Positions 7,733 to 14,845 of a stretch of DNA of 27,930 nt are shown here, piece by piece. The notes under the pieces were generated by a model. The model did no database searches, was not told the DNA's origin, and worked only from the letters and a program-made list of their open reading frames with translations. The DNA is from a virus. Each line of letters begins with the position of its first letter. The stretch's first letter is position 1. The DNA is taken from the IMG/VR virus record IMGVR_UViG_3300047319_000426, positions 1-27,930 of that record. One strand, 5' to 3'. The position numbers and the translations under genes were made by a program.

Positions 7733-7748
7733 GGGGGCTTCGGCCCCC
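7733..7748 (+). terminator. Short hairpin with a UUCG tetraloop after the capsid gene
   Basis: GGGGGC-TTCG-GCCCCC is a perfect 6-bp GC stem closed by C(UUCG)G, the unusually stable tetraloop context. It begins six bases after the capsid stop codon. Only two T residues follow, so it is more likely an attenuator or a protector of the 3' end of the capsid mRNA than a full intrinsic terminator. Confidence 0.6.
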
Positions 7749-7775
7749 TTCAGAATTCAAACGGAGGAAAGGAAA

Positions 7776-8210
7776 ATGCAGATTGACAAGAGAGCCGAAT
7801 TCACCAGTTCTTCGCACCTTACGGTCAGCTCTGGTGGAGTTGGAGATTATTACAACGTGGGAGGAGATTTCGATCTCGGTCCTGGCACGCCGATTTATTG
7901 GGTGCTTGCGATTCTCGCGAAGGGCGGGTCCATTGGGTCCACGTCCACATTCACGTTCACGCTGGAGACGGACGACAACAGCTCGTTCTCTTCGCCGACC
8001 ACGCTCGCGACTATCGTTGTACCCTACAACGTTGCTGCGGGTATCAAGCCTTACGGCGTCAGCTTGCCCTTTGCGAATGAGAAGTTCATTCGGTTGAAGG
8101 CAGTTCTCGTTGACGGCAACGGCACGGCAGATATGACGATCGCGTCTTGGCTCACCAACGAGCAGCCGGTTTCGTATCAGGCGTACAACCAGAACATCAA
8201 CCCTGCATAA
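7776..8210 (+). CDS. Capsid cement / decoration protein, Bbp16-like
   Basis: A 144-residue, all-beta-looking protein directly after the major capsid gene, resembling Bbp16 of phage BPP-1. It opens MQIDKRAEFTSS, has a Gly/Asp-rich strand region (YYNVGGDFDLGPGTPIYWV), a T/S-rich strand pair (STFTFTLETDDNSSF) and ends SYQAYNQNINPA. Bbp16-family proteins bind the outside of the capsid and stabilise it. The ATG at 7776 is preceded by GGAGG (7763-7767); an upstream in-frame codon at 7731 would run translation through the hairpin and is not used here. No hydrophobic segment is present. Confidence 0.82.
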   Translation: MQIDKRAEFTSSSHLTVSSGGVGDYYNVGGDFDLGPGTPIYWVLAILAKGGSIGSTSTFTFTLETDDNSSFSSPTTLATIVVPYNVAAGIKPYGVSLPFANEKFIRLKAVLVDGNGTADMTIASWLTNEQPVSYQAYNQNINPA

Positions 8211-8225
8211 TAGAGGAGGCGCGTT

Positions 8226-8408
8226 GTGAGCAAACGAGTCAAAGCTATCGGCATGGGTTTCAAAGGCGGAAGACGGATTCGCGAAGGCACGATCTTCTAC
8301 GTGGAAGACCACGAGAAGTCAAAATGGTTCATCGACTATCCCGAAAAATTCGATGGGCCAAAAGCCGAACCTGAAGACAAGAAAGATGTCGCAGACCTGA
8401 TGATGTAA
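8226..8408 (+). CDS. Small hypothetical protein (60 aa, GTG start)
   Basis: I do not recognise this protein. It starts at GTG with a very strong Shine-Dalgarno (AGAGGAGG at 8212-8219, 6-base spacing). The N-terminal two-thirds is basic with short strands (KRVKAIGMGFKGGRRIREGTIFYV); the C-terminus is charged and acidic (EPEDKKDVADL). The middle resembles small phage proteins that fold as a single beta-barrel. It is the last gene before the terminator at 8434-8469, so it belongs to the capsid/cement transcript. A head-completion or accessory decoration role is a guess from position. Confidence 0.75.
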   Translation: MSKRVKAIGMGFKGGRRIREGTIFYVEDHEKSKWFIDYPEKFDGPKAEPEDKKDVADLMM

Positions 8409-8432
8409 TTCCGACCGACAACTGTGGTAGAA

Positions 8433-8469
8433 TGGGCTCTGGTGAAGAAAACCAGAGCCCAAACTTTTT
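8433..8469 (+). terminator. Rho-independent terminator between head and tail genes
   Basis: GGGCTCTGGT (8434-8443) pairs perfectly with ACCAGAGCCC (8451-8460) around a 7-base GAAGAAA loop, and the T8433-A8461 pair makes 11 bp. It is followed by AAAC and TTTTT (8465-8469). This is the clearest intrinsic terminator in the window. Tail genes start 12 bases later with the AGGGAG Shine-Dalgarno (8470-8475), so some read-through or another promoter must supply them. Confidence 0.85.
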
Positions 8470-8481
8470 AGGGAGAAACCC

Positions 8482-9369
8482 GTGGCAGACACAAAAGTCG
8501 ATATCGCAAATTTAGCACTGTCCCATCTTGGGGAGGCGAAGCCGGTCACGGATCTCGACACGCCTTCCACTCCGAACGAAATCCACCTTGCGCGATTCTA
8601 TCCCATTGCGCGAGAAATTTGTCTAAAGGCTCACCCTTGGAAGTTTGCTGTGAAAAAGGCACTCCTCGTGATCCAAGACGCGGACGATCTTGACGGTCCC
8701 TTCATTGGTGAATGGGGCTTCGCTTACATTACTCCCTCTGACCTTGTGAGGCTCCTCAAGGTGCTTCCGGAAGGCGCCTCGAAGAACGAGCCGTCCGTGG
8801 ACTTCGATCGCTACACGTGGGCTCTGGACGCGCTTACGCCATCATCCACGGATCTGACCGGAGACACGGTTACATTCACTGCAGATCACGGTCTGACGAC
8901 CGGCATGGTTGTGCGCGTTGCGACGACCGGCTTCGGCCTGACGGCAGCGACAGATTACTATGTCAATGTGGTGGACAACGATACCGTCAGTTTCCACACG
9001 ACCTACGCAGCGGCAGTCGCGGGAACGGGCAAAGTGAACCTGACAACGCCTGGAGTTTCAGCAACGATCACGCCCGCTATTGTGGAATTAATTCTGACCA
9101 ACAGCGATAGCAACGTGTACGCGGATTACATCGCGCTCGTAACGGACGTCACTCGCTACACTGAGGACTTCGTGCTCGCGCTCTCGTACAAGTTGGCGAG
9201 CCTCGTGGCGCCAGCGATCATCAAAGCGAAGAACGGCATCGCGCTTTCACAGTCCGCCCAGGCCGCATATCTGGCAGCGATCGCGAATGCAGCGACCGCG
9301 AGTGGAAGACAAGGACAAAACTCCGATCACTACAAGGACCACAAACCGACGTGGGTGAGTAACAGATAA
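8482..9369 (+). CDS. Tail tubular protein A (T7 gp11-like) with an inserted beta domain
   Basis: A 295-residue adaptor expected to ring the portal and connect it to the nozzle. Family features are the N-terminal DIANLALSHLGE, then LARFYPIAREICLKAHPWKFA, and the helical C-terminus with YKLASLVAPAIIKA...AQAAYLAAIANA. T7 gp11 is about 196 residues; the extra length is explained by an insert at about residues 127-198 (TFTADHGLTTGMVVRVATT...YYVNVVDNDTVSFHTT) that looks like the E1 FCCH-type beta domain found in phage tail proteins. The ATG at 8482 follows AGGGAG (8470-8475). The stop overlaps the gp12-like ATG as TAATG. Confidence 0.9.
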   Translation: MADTKVDIANLALSHLGEAKPVTDLDTPSTPNEIHLARFYPIAREICLKAHPWKFAVKKALLVIQDADDLDGPFIGEWGFAYITPSDLVRLLKVLPEGASKNEPSVDFDRYTWALDALTPSSTDLTGDTVTFTADHGLTTGMVVRVATTGFGLTAATDYYVNVVDNDTVSFHTTYAAAVAGTGKVNLTTPGVSATITPAIVELILTNSDSNVYADYIALVTDVTRYTEDFVLALSYKLASLVAPAIIKAKNGIALSQSAQAAYLAAIANAATASGRQGQNSDHYKDHKPTWVSNR

Positions 9370-11750
9370 TGATTTCAGATTACAGAAAACCGTGGCACGC
9401 GTTCTCTGGCGGCGAAATCAGCGAGGAGCTTTTCGGGCGCACAGATCTCGATGAATACAACATGTCTCTGGCGTTGTGCAAGAACTTCGTCGTGCTGCCT
9501 CACGGCCCGATCAAGAGCCGCGCCGGGACGCAGTTCGTCTTGAACACGAAGGATGATGGTCAGGCTCGCCTTGTTCCGTTCGTTCGTGGCAATGGTGAAT
9601 CGCTCATCCTCGAACTTGGAGAAACTTACATTCGCTTCCATCGTGACGGCGGAACTATTCTCGATGGCAGCGCAGAGCAAGCAATCGTCACGATCGACTA
9701 CACGGCAGCGACCGATCCTGCAGTGCATGTCTTCACTGTCACCGCGCACGGTTACAACGACGACGACCTTGTGATCGTTTATGGCGTCACGCGCAATGGC
9801 CTCGTCATCGCGACCGGCGACGTCTACACGATCGCCAATTCAACGACCGATACCTTCGAGCTTCTGAACAGCTCGGGCCAGCCGATCTTCGGAACGGATC
9901 TCGATCTCGCATTGAACGACACGTACGCGGGCGGATTCGTGAATACTGCCGGAGCTGCAGTGTACGAGATCACAACGCCATACTTGGCCGCAGAACTTTT
10001 CCAGATCGCGTTCGAGCAATCAGGAGACACGATCACATTCGTTCATCCGAATTGGCGCCCGCGTGAGCTGACGCGCAACGCGGACAATGATTGGGATTTT
10101 ACAGAGATCACGTTCGAGAGCGAGATCAGTCCGCCATCTTCGGCGCCGGACATTGTGGCGACGGGCGGCGCGGGCAACGCGCTCACGTATCAGTACGTCG
10201 TGACCGCAGTAGACGCATCAGGAAATGAATCGATCGCCAGCTCGACGGACGGCGTGATAAACGATCTCGCTGTGACCGGCCAGTACAACACGATCACGTG
10301 GGACGCTGTGACCGGCGCGGCTTACTACAATGTCTACAAGGAATGGGCGAATAGCGGACGCTACTATCTCATCGGTTCGTCCACTGACGAAACAGTTGGT
10401 GTCGTTGACGACAACATCATCCCTGACTTCACGAAGGCGCCACCGGAGTTGACAGATCCATTCGGGACAACAGACAGCGTGACCACGCTGCCGTCCACGG
10501 TCAGCTACTTCGAACAGCGCAGAGCCTTCGCGTCAACGCTCGGAGATCCGCAGCGATTCTGGCTGACGAAATCAGGCTCGTACAAAAACATGAATGTGTC
10601 GAACGTTCCGCAGGACGATGACCCATTCAACTATCGACTTTCAAGCAGGAAGGCACACACGATCCGGCACATCATTCCATTTTCGAACTTGCTCATGCTC
10701 ACTGGCAGTGCGTTATGGAGGTTGTCGCCGGACTCGGGTGGATTCCTTTCACCGTTGAACGTCATCAGCAAAGTGGAAGCGGAGATCGGCTCGTCGAGCA
10801 CACGACCGGCCACGTATCGCCAGTTCCTGATGTATGCCGCTGCACGCGGCGAGCACATCATCTCTGTGAAGTTCTCGCAGGAAGCGGGCGGATACGAGCC
10901 TGAAGATCTCTCGCTCATCGCTCCGCATTTGATTGAAGGAAAGCGATGGACTCAGATGGATTTCCAGGAAGCGCCACATCCGACATGGTGGGGCGTGCGA
11001 TCGGATGGTGTCCTCATCGGCATCACCTATTCGCCAAAGCAAAACATTGTCGCGTGGCATCAGCACGCGTTCGGCGGCACGGATGCCGTCGTTGAATCGA
11101 TCGCTGTAATTCCGGAGAACGATGCTCCAAGCGATGTCGTATATCTCGTGGTGCGTCGAACAGTGAACGATCAGATCGTTCGCTTCGTCGAGTTTGTTAA
11201 GCCACGAAACTTCGCAGATCTTGAGCACAGCTTCTGCGTGGACGCCGGTCTTATGTACGAAGGCGATCCAGTGAACACTGTCACCGGCCTCGGTCATCTT
11301 GAAGGTGAAACAGTGAAGGTGCTCGCAGATGGAATCGTCTACGAGCTTGATGTAACGAGCGGCGCGATCACCCTGCCCAATGATGTTGACGACGAGCCGA
11401 TCACGGCATCGGTCATCGTTGTGGGTTTGGGCTACAACTGTGATATGGTAACTCCTCCCCTGGCTTACCAGTCGCAAGTTGACGGCGCCGGAGGAATGGG
11501 ACAGACGGAGATCATCAGCGGAGTGCGCGTGCGCGTGAAGGATACACTCGGACTAAGCGCCGGTCCTAGCTTCAGTGAGATGGAAGATTTCGGTTTGGAT
11601 CTTGGAGAGACGCGAGCATTGCGGAGCAAAATCATTTCCGTGAATGGCCCGTTCAATTGGGACGAAGACAGTCAAGTTTACATCCGGCAGTCTGAACCAC
11701 TGCCGGTAACAATCACAGCTTTGGCGATCGAATATGCACAGGGGAATTAA
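9369..11750 (+). CDS. Tail tubular protein B (T7 gp12-like) with inserted FCCH-like and Fn3-like domains
   Basis: A 793-residue nozzle protein. The N-terminal signature FSGGEISEELFGRTDLDEYNM and NFVVLPHGPIKSRAGTQFV is typical of the tubular protein B family, and the C-terminal half keeps EQRRAFAST and PQRFWLTKSG...NM plus TYRQFLMYAAARGEHIISVKFSQEAGGY. Two inserts stand out: residues about 116-200 (HVFTVTAHGYNDDDLVIVYGV...TFELLNSSGQPIFG), an FCCH-like beta domain like that in the gp11-like neighbour, and about 258-355 (YVVTAVDASGNES...ITWDAVTGAAYYNVYKE), a fibronectin type III-like domain. It would extend the tail tube and contact fibres. Confidence 0.92.
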   Translation: MISDYRKPWHAFSGGEISEELFGRTDLDEYNMSLALCKNFVVLPHGPIKSRAGTQFVLNTKDDGQARLVPFVRGNGESLILELGETYIRFHRDGGTILDGSAEQAIVTIDYTAATDPAVHVFTVTAHGYNDDDLVIVYGVTRNGLVIATGDVYTIANSTTDTFELLNSSGQPIFGTDLDLALNDTYAGGFVNTAGAAVYEITTPYLAAELFQIAFEQSGDTITFVHPNWRPRELTRNADNDWDFTEITFESEISPPSSAPDIVATGGAGNALTYQYVVTAVDASGNESIASSTDGVINDLAVTGQYNTITWDAVTGAAYYNVYKEWANSGRYYLIGSSTDETVGVVDDNIIPDFTKAPPELTDPFGTTDSVTTLPSTVSYFEQRRAFASTLGDPQRFWLTKSGSYKNMNVSNVPQDDDPFNYRLSSRKAHTIRHIIPFSNLLMLTGSALWRLSPDSGGFLSPLNVISKVEAEIGSSSTRPATYRQFLMYAAARGEHIISVKFSQEAGGYEPEDLSLIAPHLIEGKRWTQMDFQEAPHPTWWGVRSDGVLIGITYSPKQNIVAWHQHAFGGTDAVVESIAVIPENDAPSDVVYLVVRRTVNDQIVRFVEFVKPRNFADLEHSFCVDAGLMYEGDPVNTVTGLGHLEGETVKVLADGIVYELDVTSGAITLPNDVDDEPITASVIVVGLGYNCDMVTPPLAYQSQVDGAGGMGQTEIISGVRVRVKDTLGLSAGPSFSEMEDFGLDLGETRALRSKIISVNGPFNWDEDSQVYIRQSEPLPVTITALAIEYAQGN

Positions 11751-11752
11751 AA

Positions 11753-12007
11753 ATGTTATCGATAGTTGTTGTGGAGTGGAACGATGCTTGCGAGTACGAG
11801 GATCTGGACAACACGAGCAAAATCGCACACAAGCCGCTCGTTGTGATCTCTACCGGATTTCTGTTGAAGACAGATGAATCCGGCGTCTCGCTTTGCGCTG
11901 ATTATTCACCGGCTGAAAATACCTACCGTGGACAGGTTTTTATTCCACGAGCTATGGTCATCAGGGAGGAGATTCCAAATGGCAAAACCGATCTTCGCGA
12001 TCATTGA
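11753..12007 (+). CDS. Small hypothetical phage protein (84 aa)
   Basis: It begins three bases after the tubular protein B stop, with GGGG at 11741-11744. The layout, EWNDACEYEDL, then HKPLVVISTGFLLKTDESGVSLC, then GQVFIPRAMVIREEI, matches a widespread group of small uncharacterised phage proteins that have a beta-strand core and end in an IPR motif. No catalytic residue set, membrane segment or signal is visible. The last 29 bases overlap the next gene. No function can be assigned. Confidence 0.75.
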   Translation: MLSIVVVEWNDACEYEDLDNTSKIAHKPLVVISTGFLLKTDESGVSLCADYSPAENTYRGQVFIPRAMVIREEIPNGKTDLRDH

Positions 12008-12161
12008 CGTCAGCTTCGACGAAACGCATTACGTTCCGTACATGGATCTGCCGCACGAGACTGACCGGCTCTGCCGCTGCCAGCCGGACATCTACATCGG
12101 CCTGACTTCGGAGAAAGTCGAGCATCGTCCGTGGTCTTCGCTTACACCGGCAGATCAATGA
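11979..12161 (+). CDS. Small hypothetical protein (60 aa)
   Basis: Not recognised. The ATG at 11979 is set by a strong GGAGGA (11965-11970, 8-base spacing), so the in-frame upstream extension to 11874 is not used. The product has a hydrophobic start (AKPIFAIIDVSF) and a mid-region with two cysteines (LCRCQPDIYIGL). Its TGA overlaps the ATG of the acetyltransferase (ATGA at 12158-12161), so the two are probably translated together. Confidence 0.7.
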   Translation: MAKPIFAIIDVSFDETHYVPYMDLPHETDRLCRCQPDIYIGLTSEKVEHRPWSSLTPADQ

Positions 12162-12610
12162 TCCGCGAGGCAACCTTCGACGACATCAGGAATCTCGTCG
12201 ATTTGGCACAGGAGCTTGTCACAGAGAGCCCCGTGTTCAACATTGAGGAATTCTGCCGACTCAAAACATTCGACTTCCTAGCTGGCCTTCTGACGTCATC
12301 TGGTGGTATCCTGTTGGTGGCTGAGAGAGATGGCACCATCGTCGGCGCGATGGCTGGAGGCGTCAGTGAGCATCCGTTCGGTTATTCGAAATTTGCATTT
12401 GATTATGGTCTGTTTGTCCGTCCTCGGCTTCGGGGCGGTATTGCCGCTGCCGCACTTGTCAGAGCGTTCGAAGCCAAGGCCGCGAGCCTGGGGGCAAAGG
12501 ATTTCAGGCCGGGAATTATGACTGCGATTCACGTGTCGCGGACGACTCGACTTTACGAACGTCTCGGTTACATGAGAACCGGGACGCAGTTGATTAAGAG
12601 GTTTTTCTAA
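12158..12610 (+). CDS. GNAT-family N-acetyltransferase
   Basis: A 150-residue GNAT fold. It starts MIREATFDDI, has a beta strand pair ILLVAERDGTIVGAMAGGV (strands 2-3), the acetyl-CoA motif A at about 86-100 (FVRPRLRGGIAAAAL), and motif B with RLYERLGYMRTGTQLIKRFF near the end. The ATG at 12158 is used because it overlaps the previous stop as ATGA; an upstream in-frame ATG at 12131 would overlap more. Acetyltransferases occur at this place, between tail tube and internal virion genes, in many T7-type phages. The substrate is unknown; host-takeover or virion-protein acetylation are possibilities only. Confidence 0.85.
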   Translation: MIREATFDDIRNLVDLAQELVTESPVFNIEEFCRLKTFDFLAGLLTSSGGILLVAERDGTIVGAMAGGVSEHPFGYSKFAFDYGLFVRPRLRGGIAAAALVRAFEAKAASLGAKDFRPGIMTAIHVSRTTRLYERLGYMRTGTQLIKRFF

Positions 12611-13146
12611 TGGGTGTAGCACAAGGCGTACAGATGGGCGGGCAGGTCGCAGGTGGCGTACTGAACTATTATGCCCAGAAGAAACAAGCTGCGGTCGATA
12701 AGAAGAACGCTTTGATCGCTGCGATGTTCGCACGCAAGGCAGCGGCTGACGCGATCTCCGTTGGCGGATCGATGGCAGCACGAGCGCTCGGCGAGGGAAG
12801 CCGCAACGTCGGAACGCAACGCGCTTCAACTGCCGGTCGTGGATTTGAAATCGGAACAGGGACCGCGAAGCAGATCACTGACGCGACGAATCTCGTCTCC
12901 TCGGTCGATGCCATGACGATCCGCATCAATGCGTCCAAGGCCGCAGAGGAAGATCTGAAGACGGCATACAGCGCAGATCAGGCGGCAGCGGCAGCGAAGC
13001 CTCCAAGCTTTTTGGGAACGCTTCTCGGCATAGCGGCGCCGGTCGCGTCAACGTGGAGCACTTACTCTTCGCAGAACAAAATTGACAACACGAACGATCA
13101 GCTTTCGACGAATGAAAAATACGCCGCTGCAGGATGGCATACATAA
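12610..13146 (+). CDS. Internal virion protein A (T7 gp14-like)
   Basis: A 178-residue Ala/Gly/Ser-rich helical protein. The segment with AARALGEGSRNVGTQRASTAGRGFEIGTGTA and then SVDAMTIRINASKAAEE is like the small core protein of the T7 ejectosome, which forms the outer-membrane channel. The hydrophobic stretch FLGTLLGIAAPVASTW near 133-150 could be the membrane-inserting part. Position, first of three internal genes with TAATG coupling on both sides (12610 and 13146), supports the call. Sequence similarity is moderate by eye. Confidence 0.8.
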   Translation: MGVAQGVQMGGQVAGGVLNYYAQKKQAAVDKKNALIAAMFARKAAADAISVGGSMAARALGEGSRNVGTQRASTAGRGFEIGTGTAKQITDATNLVSSVDAMTIRINASKAAEEDLKTAYSADQAAAAAKPPSFLGTLLGIAAPVASTWSTYSSQNKIDNTNDQLSTNEKYAAAGWHT

Positions 13147-14837
13147 TGGCAATTCAAATCCCAGGACCAACACAGCAACTCCAGACTGGCGGAAAGGGCG
13201 CACCGCAGATCTCGAATCCGGATAGCCGTAATCTTCTCGGGCTCGCGCAGGGTGCGGACGCGGTAGGGAAAGCTGCGGGCCAGATCGCGCAGAACGAGAG
13301 AGCAGTCAGCGAAGCGCAAAAAGCTGCCGACGAAAAGCTTGCCGAAGTTCAACGGAAGGCCGCAGAAGAACTGCGAATGAAAACGAACATCACGACCGCG
13401 ACTGAAGCGCAGAACCTGACGCAATCGGTCATTCGTGATTACACCGCGAAGGTGCAACAGGAACGTCGTGGGCTCGGCGCCAAGGGACTGACCGAAGACG
13501 CGACAACTTATCTCGACGACAACATCCAACAGATCGGCGATGCGATCGAAGATCCTGAAGCGCGAGCAATGTACGTGAAGGCCGCGACTCAGATGAAGAA
13601 CTCGACGCTCGATAGCATGTCATCGTTTCAGGCCGGTCAGCTCAACTCCGCGCTGTCCTCGTCATTGGAATCCAGCATCGCGAGCAACGTGGACTTTGGT
13701 GCAGCGAATACCGGCAACCCCCAGGGCATCGCCATTGCACGAGCGAATATCGTGAACGCCTCCGCGAACATGGTGAATGGCGGATTCTGGTCGCCGGAGG
13801 AAGGGAAGTATCAGGAGCAGAAAGCATTGGCGACGATGCACACGCAGATCTTCGACAACCTTGCAGCGATCGATCCTGATGCAGCGCGGAAGTACAAGGA
13901 TGACAACATCAAAGAAATGGGCGGCGATCTCAAACACTTCGCCGATGTGCTGAAGGTCAAGGACGATTTGATTCCGGCGCAGAAGCTCGCAGACAAATTG
14001 ATTCGAGAGAAGACGCCGTTCGCTGAGAAGTATCAGGCGATCCGTGACAACCTGCAAGGGCAGCAACGCGAGAACGCGATGCGAATCATGAAAGAATATG
14101 AGCAGGGATTCAACGACGAAGAGAAGGCGACGAACGCCGCAAACGTGAATCAAGCAGAACAGCTTTTCGCTGAGACGCGCAACGTCTCCGATCTGCAGAA
14201 TAAGTTCCCGGCGCTGTGGGCTTCACTCCCTGGCGACGTGCGGCTTTCGATGCAGGATCGTCAGCGAACACCGCAGGAGCAGGTCGTCGGAGACGACGTG
14301 ACCTATCTGTGGCTCAAGCAACAGGCCGGTCTGAATCCGAAGTTCATGATCGATCCGTCGTTCAATCTTGGACTGTACGCATCGAAGCTGAACATTCAGC
14401 AACTGACCGATATCAACAAGGATCTGATTGCAGTTCGTTCCGGCAAAGGATTGGGCGTTGGAACGTTGGTGCAGGATGTGAACGCTGCAGTTAAATCGCT
14501 GGAAGTTCCCGGCAGATTCTATGGTGCAACTGGTTTGACGTCCGAAGAGAAAGCGGACTTCTTCCAATCTGTCTCGCAGAAGATTGAGGAAGTCGAAAAC
14601 GAAACCCATTTACCCGTTACTTCAGAACAGCGCAAGAAGATCATTGACGACCTTACCGCTGATACCGTCTGGACGAGCGGCTGGACTTCACTCGATAAAC
14701 ACACAACACTCGGATCTGTGCTCGGTCACATTCCGACTGGAGAGAAAGCGCAAATTAAGGCAAGCTTGCAATCACAAGGTTTGCCGACGACTGACGAAGC
14801 TATTGCGAAGATGTACATCAAAGCACATCCACGCTAG
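13146..14837 (+). CDS. Internal virion protein B (T7 gp15-like)
   Basis: A 563-residue, mostly helical protein starting MAIQIPGPTQQLQ at the ATG that overlaps the preceding TAA (13146). An in-frame ATG 12 bases earlier would only add MAYI. The region at about 40-120 is a long coiled coil rich in Ala, Glu, Lys and Gln (AQNERAVSEAQKAADEKLAE). The middle has repeated helical hairpins with conserved Ala/Pro turns (IDPDAARKYKDDN), and the last 80 residues are mixed alpha/beta. Such proteins form the periplasmic tube of the ejectosome. There are no cysteines and no signal peptide. Identification rests on context and composition more than motifs. Confidence 0.8.
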   Translation: MAIQIPGPTQQLQTGGKGAPQISNPDSRNLLGLAQGADAVGKAAGQIAQNERAVSEAQKAADEKLAEVQRKAAEELRMKTNITTATEAQNLTQSVIRDYTAKVQQERRGLGAKGLTEDATTYLDDNIQQIGDAIEDPEARAMYVKAATQMKNSTLDSMSSFQAGQLNSALSSSLESSIASNVDFGAANTGNPQGIAIARANIVNASANMVNGGFWSPEEGKYQEQKALATMHTQIFDNLAAIDPDAARKYKDDNIKEMGGDLKHFADVLKVKDDLIPAQKLADKLIREKTPFAEKYQAIRDNLQGQQRENAMRIMKEYEQGFNDEEKATNAANVNQAEQLFAETRNVSDLQNKFPALWASLPGDVRLSMQDRQRTPQEQVVGDDVTYLWLKQQAGLNPKFMIDPSFNLGLYASKLNIQQLTDINKDLIAVRSGKGLGVGTLVQDVNAAVKSLEVPGRFYGATGLTSEEKADFFQSVSQKIEEVENETHLPVTSEQRKKIIDDLTADTVWTSGWTSLDKHTTLGSVLGHIPTGEKAQIKASLQSQGLPTTDEAIAKMYIKAHPR

Positions 14838-14845
14838 GAGTTGCC

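Noticed and set aside
8409-8433. Possible promoter with TAGAAT at 8428-8433
   Set aside because: No acceptable -35 hexamer at 16-18 bases; the -10 match directly abuts the terminator stem and is more likely chance.
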